From the NCBI GenBank assembly GCA_947577025.1, contig CANPTO010000002.1, positions 1-64,000 on the forward strand: a stretch of DNA of 64,000 nt, read 5' to 3'. How positions within the stretch are numbered: position 1 is the first letter of the stretch; each line of letters starts with the position of its first letter. The notes under the pieces were generated by a model. That model had not been told where the DNA came from. It was given only the letters and a program-made list of their open reading frames with translations, and searched no databases. The DNA is from an uncultured Clostridiaceae bacterium. Its GTDB lineage: Bacteria; Bacillota; Clostridia; TANB77; CAG-508. Of this stretch, positions 25,761 to 35,918 are shown piece after piece. A program made the translations under genes and the position numbers.

Positions 25761-28700
25761 ATGAATAATACAGATTTAACATTCTTTACAAACGAACCTG
25801 AAAGAAATTTATATGATAGATTTGCAAAAATATTAAATAGAAATACACAATTTTTTGATGTTCTAGTAGGATATTTTAGAGCAAGTGGCTTTTATTTATT
25901 ACAAGATGCATTAGAAAAAGTAGAAAAGACAAGAATTCTTATAGGAATAAATACAGATAAACAAATTGTTAATATGTATGAGGAAGCACAAGGCGAAATA
26001 AAGGAATTTAGCTTGTCAAATAAAGAATCTATTACCGAATACAAAAAATCACTTGAAATTGAATTTGAAAAGTCTGCTGATACAGAAAAAGTTGAAAATG
26101 GAGTCAACAAATTTGTTTCATTGATTAAAGAAGGAAAATTAGAGATAAGAATATATACTAAACAACCCATTCATGCTAAAATATATGTAATGAGGGATTA
26201 TAAAGATAGCCCTGATTTTGGAAGAGTTATAACAGGCTCAAGTAATTTTTCACAGTCTGGATTAGTAAACAATCTTGAGTTTAATGTTGAATTAAAGAAT
26301 TCAGCTGATGTACAATTTGCTTTAGACAAATTTGAAGAATTATGGAGAGAATCTGTTGAAGTAAATCAAGAATGTGTTGACACAATAGAAAATAAAACAT
26401 GGATAAAATCCGATATTACTCCTTATGAAATGTATGTTAAATTTCTATATGAATATTTTAAGGAGGAAATAAACGATGATTTAATAGATAGCAGTAAAGA
26501 TTATTCTAGATTTTATCCAGATGGATTTGTACCATTACAATATCAAAAGGATGCAGTTATACAAGCTAAAAGAATATTAGAAAAACATAATGGAATATTT
26601 ATATCTGATGTTGTTGGTCTTGGTAAAACTTATATTTGTGCTATGTTAGGACAAGAATTGGAGGGAAGATCATTATTCTTATGTCCTCCAGTATTAGTTG
26701 ATTATTGGGATAGAGTTTTAAGTGATTTTGGAGTAAGAGGTTACAAAGTTGAATCTGAAGGAAAACTAGATAAAATAATTGAAGAAGGCTCAGAACAATA
26801 TAGATATGTTTTTGTTGATGAATCCCATAGATTTAGAAACGCAGAAACAGAACAATATAAACAATTACATGAAATATGTGTAGGAAAAAAAGTAGTTCTT
26901 ATTTCAGCAACTCCACAAAATAACTATAATACAGATATAGCTAATCAATTATATTTATTCCAGTCAAAGAATAAATCAACAATAGTAAATGCTAGAAATT
27001 TAGAGTTATTTTTTGATACATTAAGAAAAAAGGTAAGAGTGTTTGAAAAAGATACAGAAGAATATAAGCAAGCAATAAGAGAAACTTCTGAAGAAATAAG
27101 AGATAAAGTTTTAAGAGAAGTCATGATTAGAAGAACAAGAACTGAAATACAAAAAACTTATGCAGAGGATTTAAAGAAACAAGGTTTAAGATTTCCTAAA
27201 GTTTCAGATCCTAAAAAGCTTATTTATAAATTTAGTGAAGATACTGAAAAAGTATTTGAAACAACAATAAAGACTATTACAGAATTAAATTATTCAAGAT
27301 ACAAACCATTAACTTATGTTAAAGAAAGCAAATTACAATCTAGTCAAAAATCATTATTAGTTGGACAAGCGAACATGGGTGGATTCATGAAAGGAATTCT
27401 AGTTAAGAGATTGGAAAGCAGTAAATATGCTTTTGAAATGACATTAAATAGATTTATTGATTCTTATAATGAGTTTATAAGTATGTATAGAAAAAATGGA
27501 GTTGTATGGGTTAGTAAAAAATATAATGTTTCTGAATTGGTGAATAATGAGGATTTTGAAAAACTAGAACAAGCAGCTATAAATGAAGAAGCTTTTAAGT
27601 TCAAAGCAGAAGATTTTGATAAGAGTTTTATAAATGATCTAGAAAAGGATTTATCTTTATTGCAAAACTTAAAAGATATATGGAATAAAATTAAAATTGA
27701 CGATAAACTAGAATACTTTATTAACGAATTAAAAGTAAATAAGAATCTAAAGAATGACAAGATAATAATATTTACAGAATCAAAGGAAACAGCTGAATAC
27801 TTGACAAGAAGTATTCAAGATAGGCTTAATGAAAAAGTTATTTTATTTAGTGGATCAATGCCAGATAGTATAAGAAATTCAATTAGAGCAAATTTTGACC
27901 CTACATATAACAAAGACAGACAAAAAAATGAATACAGAATATTAATAACAACAGATGTATTAGCAGAAGGTATGAACTTACACAGAAGTAATGTAATAAT
28001 AAATTATGATCTTCCATGGAATCCAACAAAGATAATGCAAAGAGTAGGAAGAATAAATAGGGTTGGAACAGATCATGATGAAATATATGTATATAACTTT
28101 TTCCCAACAAGTAAGTCAAATGAGCAAATGTCTTTGGAGGAGAATATTATAACAAAAATGCAAATGTTTCATGATATATTAGGAGAAGATTCAAAATTCT
28201 TAACTGAAGATGAAGAAATAAGTACACATGAATTATTTAGAAGAATGACCTCAATCGTAAATGATGAAGATAATGAAATAAATTCTGAATTATCTTATCT
28301 TAAAACTATAAGGGATATAAGAGATAAAGATAAAGAATTATTTGAAAAAATTAAAAATTATCCAAAGAAAATAAAAATAGGAAGAAAAAAGGAAGATTTA
28401 GAAGGTTTAATAACATTCTTCAGAAAAGGATACTTAAAGAAATTCTATATTACAAATGTTGAAGAAACAAAAGAACTTACATTTGAACAAGCAATAGAAC
28501 ATGTAAAAGCAACAAAATCAGAACAAAGCAAAAAAGTAAAAAGTGATTATTACGACTTATTAAAAAATAATAAATTAGCATTTGAGATTTCTGAAAAAGA
28601 AGAAACTGACAATGATGTTCTTTCTGTAAATAAAAAAGGTACAAGTAATGCAAAAAATATTATTAAAATCCTTAAAGAATGTCTAAAACTTGAGTATAAA

Positions 28701-28958
28701 TTTACTGACATTGAAATAGATAAAATAAATAAGACTATTAACTTGTTAGAAAATGGAGAACTTCCTGTTAGAATAGTTAAAGATGCTAATAAAGAAATAA
28801 AGAAAATCACAGGCATTAACGATATAATAAAATTTTATAAAGAATTAGAAAAAATGATTCCAAAAGTTTATTATGAACAAGAAACAAAAGTAGAAACAAA
28901 CATTAAAAAGTCAAGTAATAAGGAAAAAGAAATAATTTTATCAGAATATGTATTTTAA
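25761..28958 (+). CDS. PLD nuclease - SF2 helicase fusion, defence/restriction type
   Basis: A 1065-aa protein. The N-terminal ~210 residues form a phospholipase-D-type nuclease half: HAKIYVM (H-x-K) then GSSNFSQSGLVNNLEFNVEL. The helicase follows: FVPLQYQKDAVI, Walker A VVGLGKTYI near 290, Walker B VDESHRF, motif III SATPQNN, and the second RecA lobe with TDVLAEGMNLH and QRVGRINRVG. It should translocate on DNA and cut it. The start at 25761 was chosen for TGGAGG upstream; an earlier TTG at 25695 lacks one. The methylase gene begins 15 bp downstream. The pair is like DISARM or type ISP systems in content but not in gene order. Confidence 0.88.
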   Translation: MNNTDLTFFTNEPERNLYDRFAKILNRNTQFFDVLVGYFRASGFYLLQDALEKVEKTRILIGINTDKQIVNMYEEAQGEIKEFSLSNKESITEYKKSLEIEFEKSADTEKVENGVNKFVSLIKEGKLEIRIYTKQPIHAKIYVMRDYKDSPDFGRVITGSSNFSQSGLVNNLEFNVELKNSADVQFALDKFEELWRESVEVNQECVDTIENKTWIKSDITPYEMYVKFLYEYFKEEINDDLIDSSKDYSRFYPDGFVPLQYQKDAVIQAKRILEKHNGIFISDVVGLGKTYICAMLGQELEGRSLFLCPPVLVDYWDRVLSDFGVRGYKVESEGKLDKIIEEGSEQYRYVFVDESHRFRNAETEQYKQLHEICVGKKVVLISATPQNNYNTDIANQLYLFQSKNKSTIVNARNLELFFDTLRKKVRVFEKDTEEYKQAIRETSEEIRDKVLREVMIRRTRTEIQKTYAEDLKKQGLRFPKVSDPKKLIYKFSEDTEKVFETTIKTITELNYSRYKPLTYVKESKLQSSQKSLLVGQANMGGFMKGILVKRLESSKYAFEMTLNRFIDSYNEFISMYRKNGVVWVSKKYNVSELVNNEDFEKLEQAAINEEAFKFKAEDFDKSFINDLEKDLSLLQNLKDIWNKIKIDDKLEYFINELKVNKNLKNDKIIIFTESKETAEYLTRSIQDRLNEKVILFSGSMPDSIRNSIRANFDPTYNKDRQKNEYRILITTDVLAEGMNLHRSNVIINYDLPWNPTKIMQRVGRINRVGTDHDEIYVYNFFPTSKSNEQMSLEENIITKMQMFHDILGEDSKFLTEDEEISTHELFRRMTSIVNDEDNEINSELSYLKTIRDIRDKDKELFEKIKNYPKKIKIGRKKEDLEGLITFFRKGYLKKFYITNVEETKELTFEQAIEHVKATKSEQSKKVKSDYYDLLKNNKLAFEISEKEETDNDVLSVNKKGTSNAKNIIKILKECLKLEYKFTDIEIDKINKTINLLENGELPVRIVKDANKEIKKITGINDIIKFYKELEKMIPKVYYEQETKVETNIKKSSNKEKEIILSEYVF

Positions 28959-28973
28959 TAGGGGGGAATATAG

Positions 28974-31900
28974 ATGGCAATAGCAAGTGATATAACAAAA
29001 AAATATCTTGATATGTTAGAAGAAAAATTTAATTTAGCAAATTTTCAAGAATTTATAAAAGATTTACTAAATTTAGAGCAAGGCGACATACAAGATAGTA
29101 GAGAATATAATGCAGGAAGCGAACAATATAAACAATACATAGATACAGTTCAAGAATATGCAAAATATCAAGATAGTAAAAGAAGAAATATAGGAGTTTT
29201 AATAATAAAATTAAAAGATAATAAGAATCCTGCAAACGCAAGAACAATGCAAAGAAATTATATTGCTCATTTACTAGACCAATTTGAATTAGATGCTACA
29301 CTTGCAGCTATTTATAGTGATTCAGACGATACCTGGAGATTATCTTTTGTAAAACAAGAAATTGACTTCGGAGAAGGAAAGTTTAAAACAAAATTTACAC
29401 CTGCTAAAAGATATTCTTACTTATTTGGAAAAGATGAACCAAATCATACTGCAAAAGAACAACTACTTGATTTGCTAGAAAACAATAGGAAAAAATATAC
29501 AGTAGAAGAAATAGAAGAAAAATTTAGCGTAGAAAAGGTAACAAAAGACTTTTTTGAAAGATATAAGGAAAATTATTTATTACTAAAAGAAACATTAGAA
29601 AACAACGAAGAATTTATTAGTGAAGCAAAAAGATGTGATTTTACTTCAGAAGAATTTACAAAAAAACTTATGGGACAAATTGTATTCATATACTTTTTAC
29701 AGAAAAAAGGATGGTTAGGAGTTAAATTAGTTCCTCAAAATTTACCATTAGAGGAATACAATCTAATATATGAAAAAGCTGATGTTATTCAAAGAAAAAT
29801 TTTAGATAAATATTATATAACATTTGCAGGAAGTAAAAAAATCAAAAGTGATTTATTAGAAAGATTTAAAGAAAATGAACAAGAAATAGAAGGTCTTTCA
29901 GATATATTTGTAAATACAAAATTCGATAATAAATGGGGAACAGGGCAAAAGAGATTCATAAGAGCTATTTTTGAAAATTGCAAAAATAGGAATAAAAACT
30001 TCTTTGATGATTATTTAGAGCCATTCTTTTATAATGGTTTGAATCATAAAAGAAAAAATCAATATTTTAGTGTTTTTAATTGTAAAATACCATTTCTTAA
30101 CGGAGGATTATTTGAACCTTTAGACAACTATCAATGGGAAATTGCAAGTTTTAATATAGATAATGATATATTCTCAAATAAAGAAGAAACAGGAATATTA
30201 GACTTCTTTGATCGATATAACTTCACAATGAACGAAGAAGAACCATTAGAAAAAGATGTCGCAGTTGATCCTGAAATGTTAGGTAAAATATTTGAAAACT
30301 TACTAGATGTTAAAGATAGAAAATCAAAAGGAGCTTTTTATACTCCTAGAGAAATAGTTCATTACATGTGCCAAGAAAGTTTAGCTAATTATTTAGTAAA
30401 TAAAGTTGGAACAAATTATGAAGAAACAAAAGATTTTATACAATATGGAGAAATGATTAGAGATGAGGACTTAAAAGCTGCAACAAAGACCTCATATCTT
30501 GCAGGAGAAACAATATTTAAGAACATTGTTAAAATAGACAAAGCTCTAGAAAATATTAAGATTGCAGATCCCGCAGTTGGATCTGGAGCGTTTCCTTTGG
30601 GAATGCTAAACGAAATAGTAAAAGTAAGAGATATATTAACTTCGTATGTACTAATTTACAATAGATTAGGAATATTTGATAAGAAGTATGATGAAGAGAA
30701 TATATTAAATCAAAGAAGTATTTATAATATAAAGTGGAATACAATAAAAAATAGCATTTATGCAGTAGATATTGAAAATAGCGCAGTAGATATTACAAAG
30801 TTAAGGTTATGGTTATCGATTGTAGTAGATCAAGTAGAAGTTCCAAAATCTGGACCAGAACCTTTACCAAATTTAGACTGTAAAATAATGCAAGGCAATA
30901 GTTTAATTGATGAATATAATGGGATTAAACTTATAGATGAAAAATTTATTGATGATTTAAAAGATAGAGACAATGTTATACTTAATGAAGGTGGTACTTA
31001 CAGAGCTAAAGTAGGAAAAACTTATAAAAACATTGAAATAGGAAATGACCAGATTCAATTCGGAGATGGACAAAAGAAAGCACAAATTGATGGCTTAATT
31101 GACTTAAAGAAAGAATTATACGGAACTAACGATCCAAACAGAAAAAAACAATTATTAGAGAAAATTCAAACAACAAGAAAGGAATTATTAAGACTTAATT
31201 TTATTGGAACAAACAAAGAAAGTGAATTATTTGAGATAGACAAGTCTCATAATAAGCCATACTTTGCATGGTTGCTTGAATTTATAGAAGTATTTATAGA
31301 AAATGATGGTTTTGACATTGTTATAGGTAATCCTCCTTACGGAGAAATAATAAAAGAAAATAAAAAATATTTCTCCGATAATTTTGAATCAACAGAGGGG
31401 AAATTTGAAATATATAAATACTTTATTGAATTTGGTATTAAGTTAACAAATAACAATGGTTCTTTAGCATATATTACACCCAATACATGGTTAAAACTTA
31501 ACTCATTTACTAAATTAAGAAGAATGATTTATAATAATTATCAACTAAAAGTAGTTTCTAAATGTTTATTTGATGTTTTTGATTCTGCAACTGTTGATAC
31601 AAATGTTTTTATAATAGCACATGGCAATAATAAAGAAATAAAAATAATAGATGAAAAACTACAATACATAAAATCTATATTATTTCAAGAAGAAAACAAT
31701 TATTCAATAAGTTTAGAGGAAAAAAGTGAGACTATTAAAAAAATTGAAGATACTGATATAACTCTTAATGATATTTCAGAAATCTGGCAAGGCTTAATTG
31801 CTTATGGCGCAAAGGATCAACCTAGAATATATACTTCAGACACTAAAAAAGACGATTCATGGAAGAAACTGTTATACGGAAAAGATATAGGTAAATATAA

Positions 31901-32390
31901 AATTGAGTGGAGTGGAGAATATTTAAAGTATGGAGAATGGTTACATAGACCAAGACCTGGTTATATTTTTGAAAGAACAAAAATATTAGTACAACGAATC
32001 AGAAACCCAAAATTGAAGAATAGAATAGTTGCTACCATTGATAATAATCAACATGTAAATGGTACAGGATTATCTAACATTTTAATAAACAATGATAATT
32101 ATGATATAAGGTTCATATTAGGACTAATCAATAGTAAAGTAATCAATTTTTGGTTTAAGTTTTATTATCAAGATGTTAATATAAAGCCAGAACAATTAAG
32201 AACAATTCCTTTACCTAGACAAAGGAATCAAGATTTAGAAAGTATAATTGCTAATGAAGTGGAAATTATGCTAAAGCAAAATGGAGAAATTGAAGAAAAT
32301 AGCAAAAAAATAGATGAAATAATATATAATTTATATAAATTATCAGAAAACGAAATTGATGAAATAGAAAAGGAATATTTGGAGGAATAA
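28974..32390 (+). CDS. Eco57I/PglX-like N6-adenine DNA methyltransferase
   Basis: A 1138-aa class I methylase. The SAM site IADPAVGSGAFPLGML is near residue 530 and the catalytic NPPY (IVIGNPPYGE) near 783. Before these, LGKIFENLLD and KGAFYTPREIVHYM are standard for type I/IIG/BREX methylases. The last ~300 residues (LNDISEIWQGLIAYGAKDQP onward, LGLINSKVINFWF) are a TaqI-C-like target recognition domain. It probably marks host DNA so that the PLD-helicase spares it. It lacks a nuclease motif of its own by eye, so it is not a self-contained type IIG enzyme. GGGGGG precedes the ATG. Confidence 0.88.
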   Translation: MAIASDITKKYLDMLEEKFNLANFQEFIKDLLNLEQGDIQDSREYNAGSEQYKQYIDTVQEYAKYQDSKRRNIGVLIIKLKDNKNPANARTMQRNYIAHLLDQFELDATLAAIYSDSDDTWRLSFVKQEIDFGEGKFKTKFTPAKRYSYLFGKDEPNHTAKEQLLDLLENNRKKYTVEEIEEKFSVEKVTKDFFERYKENYLLLKETLENNEEFISEAKRCDFTSEEFTKKLMGQIVFIYFLQKKGWLGVKLVPQNLPLEEYNLIYEKADVIQRKILDKYYITFAGSKKIKSDLLERFKENEQEIEGLSDIFVNTKFDNKWGTGQKRFIRAIFENCKNRNKNFFDDYLEPFFYNGLNHKRKNQYFSVFNCKIPFLNGGLFEPLDNYQWEIASFNIDNDIFSNKEETGILDFFDRYNFTMNEEEPLEKDVAVDPEMLGKIFENLLDVKDRKSKGAFYTPREIVHYMCQESLANYLVNKVGTNYEETKDFIQYGEMIRDEDLKAATKTSYLAGETIFKNIVKIDKALENIKIADPAVGSGAFPLGMLNEIVKVRDILTSYVLIYNRLGIFDKKYDEENILNQRSIYNIKWNTIKNSIYAVDIENSAVDITKLRLWLSIVVDQVEVPKSGPEPLPNLDCKIMQGNSLIDEYNGIKLIDEKFIDDLKDRDNVILNEGGTYRAKVGKTYKNIEIGNDQIQFGDGQKKAQIDGLIDLKKELYGTNDPNRKKQLLEKIQTTRKELLRLNFIGTNKESELFEIDKSHNKPYFAWLLEFIEVFIENDGFDIVIGNPPYGEIIKENKKYFSDNFESTEGKFEIYKYFIEFGIKLTNNNGSLAYITPNTWLKLNSFTKLRRMIYNNYQLKVVSKCLFDVFDSATVDTNVFIIAHGNNKEIKIIDEKLQYIKSILFQEENNYSISLEEKSETIKKIEDTDITLNDISEIWQGLIAYGAKDQPRIYTSDTKKDDSWKKLLYGKDIGKYKIEWSGEYLKYGEWLHRPRPGYIFERTKILVQRIRNPKLKNRIVATIDNNQHVNGTGLSNILINNDNYDIRFILGLINSKVINFWFKFYYQDVNIKPEQLRTIPLPRQRNQDLESIIANEVEIMLKQNGEIEENSKKIDEIIYNLYKLSENEIDEIEKEYLEE

Positions 32391-32392
32391 AA

Positions 32393-32608
32393 ATGTCAGA
32401 AATTAAGTATGAAATAATAGAACAATTAGGAGTATTATCAGAAAGTGAAAAAGGATGGAAAAAAGAGCTAAATCTTGTTAGTTGGAATGATAGAGAACCT
32501 AAATATGATTTAAGAGATTGGTCAGAAAATCATGAAAAAATGGGAAAAGGCATTACTTTATCAAAAGATGAAGTAGAAAAATTAAAAAGCATATTAAATA
32601 CTATTTAA
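32393..32608 (+). CDS. YdbC/PC4-like single-stranded nucleic-acid-binding protein
   Basis: A 71-aa protein closely matching the bacterial PC4 (YdbC) family pattern: EIIEQLGVLSESEKGWKKEL, NLVSWNDREPKYDLRDW, HEKMGKGITLSKDEVEKL. These proteins form dimers that bind single-stranded DNA or RNA and melt duplexes. It starts 2 bp after the methylase stop with GGAGGAATAAA, so it is part of this operon. It may load or protect unwound DNA for the helicase, or be a general accessory. Confidence 0.85.
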   Translation: MSEIKYEIIEQLGVLSESEKGWKKELNLVSWNDREPKYDLRDWSENHEKMGKGITLSKDEVEKLKSILNTI

Positions 32609-32627
32609 AATAAAAGGAAAATTTTAT

Positions 32628-33230
32628 ATGAAAACAAGTTTAAAAGAGCAGTTTAAAGATGAATTGTTGATATTATATAGAGAAGCTTATTTTGTAAAAG
32701 CTCAATATATTTTATTAACTAGAACATATAATGCAATATTATCAAATGATGATTCTATGAAATATATATTACACACAACATTTGATGCATTAGAATTTTC
32801 AGTATTATTAAAACTAACAAAAATATATGATATTGATCCTGATAAGCAATCTATTACTTTGTTACACATTTTTAATAAAGTACAAAGCAATAAAGAATTA
32901 AATAAAAATGACAAAAGGATAAAAAGATATGTATCAGCAATTTTAAAAGAATTACATGATAATAAGGAGATAGAAAAAATTAAAGTTTGTAGAGATAAAG
33001 TTGTTTCTCACATAGATAAAAAGTATCCTATGGGCTTGTTAAGTTTAAAACAAAATGAACAAATTGATTTTAAGTTGTTAGAAAAATATTCTAATTTTGC
33101 ATATAAAAGCTTAAAACAACTATATAAATTCCTTTATAATGAAACATTATTAGACACAAAACAATTTGAAATTTTGGAATTAGAATGTGAAAATATAAAT
33201 AAAAAATTAGATAATATTTCAGAAGTATAA
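32628..33230 (+). CDS. AbiU2/HEPN-like helical protein
   Basis: A 200-aa, all-helical protein. VCRDKVVSHIDKKYP near residue 124 fits the HEPN RNase signature R-x(4-6)-H, and the overall plan fits AbiU2-type or HEPN ribonucleases that act in abortive infection. Whether the pocket is complete cannot be told by eye. It starts 19 bp after the PC4-like gene with AAAGGAAA as the only ribosome site. It could be the abortive arm of the restriction-like operon. Confidence 0.6.
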   Translation: MKTSLKEQFKDELLILYREAYFVKAQYILLTRTYNAILSNDDSMKYILHTTFDALEFSVLLKLTKIYDIDPDKQSITLLHIFNKVQSNKELNKNDKRIKRYVSAILKELHDNKEIEKIKVCRDKVVSHIDKKYPMGLLSLKQNEQIDFKLLEKYSNFAYKSLKQLYKFLYNETLLDTKQFEILELECENINKKLDNISEV

Positions 33231-33256
33231 GTATAATAAATTCAAAGAGGTAATAA

Positions 33257-33970
33257 ATGAGTGATATAAGGGAAATTATAAATCAGGGATTAAAATTCTA
33301 TAATAAATTAAGAGAAGATGAAAACGGAAGATACAGATCATGGGAATATTGTTATAAAATATTTCACGATGCACATCTGTCAGAAAATGTAGATAATGAA
33401 TATATGGATTATTTATGCTTACATTTATCATTTTACCTTGCAAGTTGGGGAATGTATAGAGGATCTTCATTTTTACTTCAAAAAGATTATAAAGTACATA
33501 AACCTATTATAGAAGTTCTTTTAGATAATAAATATAGTTCTTTATATGGAATAGATATAAACAACTATAAAAAAATTGAAGAACAAGAAAAATTACAAGA
33601 TTTAGTAATAAGAATAAAGGAAATATATAACAAAATTAGATTGAGTGTAAAAGAATCCATTCCGAAAAATGATTTATCAGACACATTAGTTACAAAAGTT
33701 CTTATGGGGACTTTAGGATGTGTTCCTGCTTATGATAGATATTTTATATCTGGTATAAGGAACGAAAAAGCTGCTTCTGGCAATTTTAATATTAGATCTA
33801 TATTAGAACTTGTCGAATTTTATAATAAGTATTATGACGATTTTGAGAAGGCAAGAAGTCAAATGTCATTTAATGGTTTGGAATATCCTCAAATGAAAAT
33901 AATTGATAGTTGTTTTTGGCAAGTAGGATTTGATTTAGATACTTCAAAAGGTTTTCAAATATCTCATTAA
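33257..33970 (+). CDS. Conserved hypothetical protein in restriction operon, 237 aa
   Basis: Recognisable by LHLSFYLASWGMYRGSSFLLQKDYKVH near residues 52-78 and the later MGTLGCVPAYDRYFISGI. I recall this family beside restriction or other defence genes in many bacteria, without an assigned function. It has no nuclease or NTPase motif and is mainly helical. AGAGG precedes the ATG at 33257, and it is probably co-transcribed with the upstream genes. Confidence 0.7.
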   Translation: MSDIREIINQGLKFYNKLREDENGRYRSWEYCYKIFHDAHLSENVDNEYMDYLCLHLSFYLASWGMYRGSSFLLQKDYKVHKPIIEVLLDNKYSSLYGIDINNYKKIEEQEKLQDLVIRIKEIYNKIRLSVKESIPKNDLSDTLVTKVLMGTLGCVPAYDRYFISGIRNEKAASGNFNIRSILELVEFYNKYYDDFEKARSQMSFNGLEYPQMKIIDSCFWQVGFDLDTSKGFQISH

Positions 33971-33988
33971 GAATAGGAGGTTGATTAC

Positions 33989-34159
33989 ATGGGATTATTT
34001 AGTTCAGATGAATTTAATATTGGCGATAAAGTTAGAGTAAAATATAGAGATCAAGAAGGAAGAATAATTGACAAAAATGGAGATTTTTATATGGTTTCAA
34101 TAAATAATGGTCAATATGTTGATTCTTATTCTGCAAATGAACTTGAAAGATGTTGGTAA
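33989..34159 (+). CDS. Small SH3/KOW-like protein, 56 aa
   Basis: Starts MGLFSSDEFNIGDKVRVKYR and ends NELERCW. A GDKVRVKYRDQEGRIIDKNGDFYMV stretch in the 56 residues suggests a compact beta-barrel of the KOW/SH3 type. TAGGAGG lies 8 nt before the ATG and the frame is intact, so I consider it real although short. It is in line with the restriction-like operon. Confidence 0.6.
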   Translation: MGLFSSDEFNIGDKVRVKYRDQEGRIIDKNGDFYMVSINNGQYVDSYSANELERCW

Positions 34160-34229
34160 TGTAAAGATATAATTAACAAAAATAATTTTTTTACAGAAAT
34201 AATTTGGCTAGGACAAGGAAGTAATATTT

Positions 34230-34502
34230 ATGAGAATTAAATGTTTATTATGTGGCGATATAATTGAATCAAAGAGTGTGCATAATCTAGTATCTTGCAA
34301 ATGTACAAATTGCTATATAGATGGTGGACAAGACTATTTACATTTTGGAGGCAATGACTTTAGTAAAATTTTAATTATTTTCGATGATGGCACAGAAGTA
34401 TTAGCAAGTGATGAAGAAAATTATAAAAGGAAATATGAAGAGTGGGAAAATGATAAGTATAGAAATCTTATTAAAAATCCATTAAATCAAAAGATAGAAT
34501 AG
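34230..34502 (+). CDS. Small CxxC zinc protein (DUF7695-like), 90 aa
   Basis: CLLCGDIIESKSVHNLVSCKCTNCYIDGG at 5-33 has two Cys pairs for zinc, followed by a YLHFGG segment and an acidic helical tail. It resembles short proteins annotated as DUF7695, common on mobile DNA in Bacillota, function unknown. It is followed by two consecutive terminators that close the operon. Confidence 0.65.
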   Translation: MRIKCLLCGDIIESKSVHNLVSCKCTNCYIDGGQDYLHFGGNDFSKILIIFDDGTEVLASDEENYKRKYEEWENDKYRNLIKNPLNQKIE

Positions 34503-34520
34503 AAGGCTAATTGTAAACTT

Positions 34521-34563
34521 AAAGTGCAATTTTAATATTTTTAAAGTGCAAAAATTGCACTTT
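34521..34563 (+). terminator. Terminator with 13-bp stem
   Basis: 34521-34533 pairs with 34551-34563. The loop carries a third AAAGTGCA copy (34543-34550) that could pair alternatively with the first or last arm. Confidence 0.65.
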
Positions 34564-34589
34564 AAAATAACAAGTAAATAGAATGAATA

Positions 34590-34640
34590 AAAAATATCAA
34601 TACAATTTGAGAAAATATCTCAAAAATATTGATATTTTTT
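34590..34640 (+). terminator. Second terminator, double stem
   Basis: The outer 13-bp stem is 34590-34602 with 34627-34639. The inner stem pairs TTGAGA with TCTCAA. A T-run ends it. Confidence 0.7.
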
Positions 34641-34682
34641 AAATTTTAACATATAATATATAAAGTAAAGGAGAATTTTAAA

Positions 34683-35918
34683 ATGTTAATAAGATTTAGT
34701 TTTAAAAATTTCAAATCATTTAAAGACGAAAATTGTTTAGATATGGAAGCAACATCATTAAAAGAACACGAGTATAATGTTGCTAAAATAGATAATGGTG
34801 AATATTTAAAAGTATCTGCAATTTATGGTGCTAATGCTAGTGGCAAAACTAATGTATTACAAGCTTTTGATTATATGAAAAAAAGAATACTAGTAAGTGA
34901 TGACTCTAAAAAGAATTCTCTAATAGATGAAGAAAATGTCTATAGTTTTATGATAAATAATGATCCAATTGCTTTAGAAGTAGAAATATTAGCAAAAAAC
35001 AATAAAATATATAAATATGGTTTTGAACTAGTAAAAGATAATATAATTTCAGAATGGTTATATGAAAAAAGAGTTAATAAATTTTATTCTATATTTGAAA
35101 GAGAAAATAACAACATAAAAATGATGAAAGACAATAAACTTTCTAAATTAGCTAATATTGATGAAAGGACTTTATTCTTAAACATATATAGCAAAATTGA
35201 TAAGGATAATGAGGATTTCAATAATGTGTATGATTGGTTTGTAAACAGCACATATTTGGACTTAGGCAATCCTAATTTTGAAAGGTTTATTAATAATAGA
35301 GTTTCTTTAAAAATATTAAGTGATGAAAATTATAAAAATGAATTATTAAAATTTATAAAAACTTTTGATTCTGGAATTGAAGGAATAAAAACAACACCAG
35401 ACTCAATTGAAGCAGTAAAAAGCAATAATGGAATAATAGACATTGAAGTTATTCATAAAGGAGAAAATGGAGAATTAAAAGCATTACCATTCTATTTAGA
35501 ATCAAATGGTACTAGAAAAATGTTTCATTTATTTGATTTCTTCATGGATGCTTTAAAAAATGGTATGGTATTATTTGTCGATGAATTAGATGCAAAACTA
35601 CATCCTTTATTAACAAGATATATCATTAATCTATTCCATAATAGTGATACCAATAAAGGCAATGGACAGTTAATATATTCAACACATGATACAGTAAACT
35701 TAAATAAGGAAACATTTAGAAGAGATGAAATATGGTTTGCAGAAAAAGATAAAGATGGTATTTCAGAAATATATGCATTGTCTGATTATATACTAGAAGA
35801 TGATAAAAATGCAGGTAAAAAAGTAAGAAATGATGCAACATACAATAAAGATTATTTAACTGGAAGATATGGTGCTATTCCAGTACTAGAAGAATTTGAT
35901 ATAGATTATGAAAAATAA
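34683..35918 (+). CDS. RloA/AbiLi-like AAA ATPase
   Basis: A 411-aa SMC/OLD-type ATPase without a long coiled coil. It begins MLIRFSFKNFKSFKDENCLDM (the usual start), with Walker A YGANASGKTN near residue 50, SNGTRKMFHLFDFF (signature region), Walker B VLFVDELDAKLHP near 298 and the switch His in YSTHDTVNL. With the RloB-like gene overlapping by 11 bp, it forms the pair known as RloA/RloB or AbiLi/AbiLii, which act in abortive infection. AAAGGAG precedes the ATG. Confidence 0.88.
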   Translation: MLIRFSFKNFKSFKDENCLDMEATSLKEHEYNVAKIDNGEYLKVSAIYGANASGKTNVLQAFDYMKKRILVSDDSKKNSLIDEENVYSFMINNDPIALEVEILAKNNKIYKYGFELVKDNIISEWLYEKRVNKFYSIFERENNNIKMMKDNKLSKLANIDERTLFLNIYSKIDKDNEDFNNVYDWFVNSTYLDLGNPNFERFINNRVSLKILSDENYKNELLKFIKTFDSGIEGIKTTPDSIEAVKSNNGIIDIEVIHKGENGELKALPFYLESNGTRKMFHLFDFFMDALKNGMVLFVDELDAKLHPLLTRYIINLFHNSDTNKGNGQLIYSTHDTVNLNKETFRRDEIWFAEKDKDGISEIYALSDYILEDDKNAGKKVRNDATYNKDYLTGRYGAIPVLEEFDIDYEK

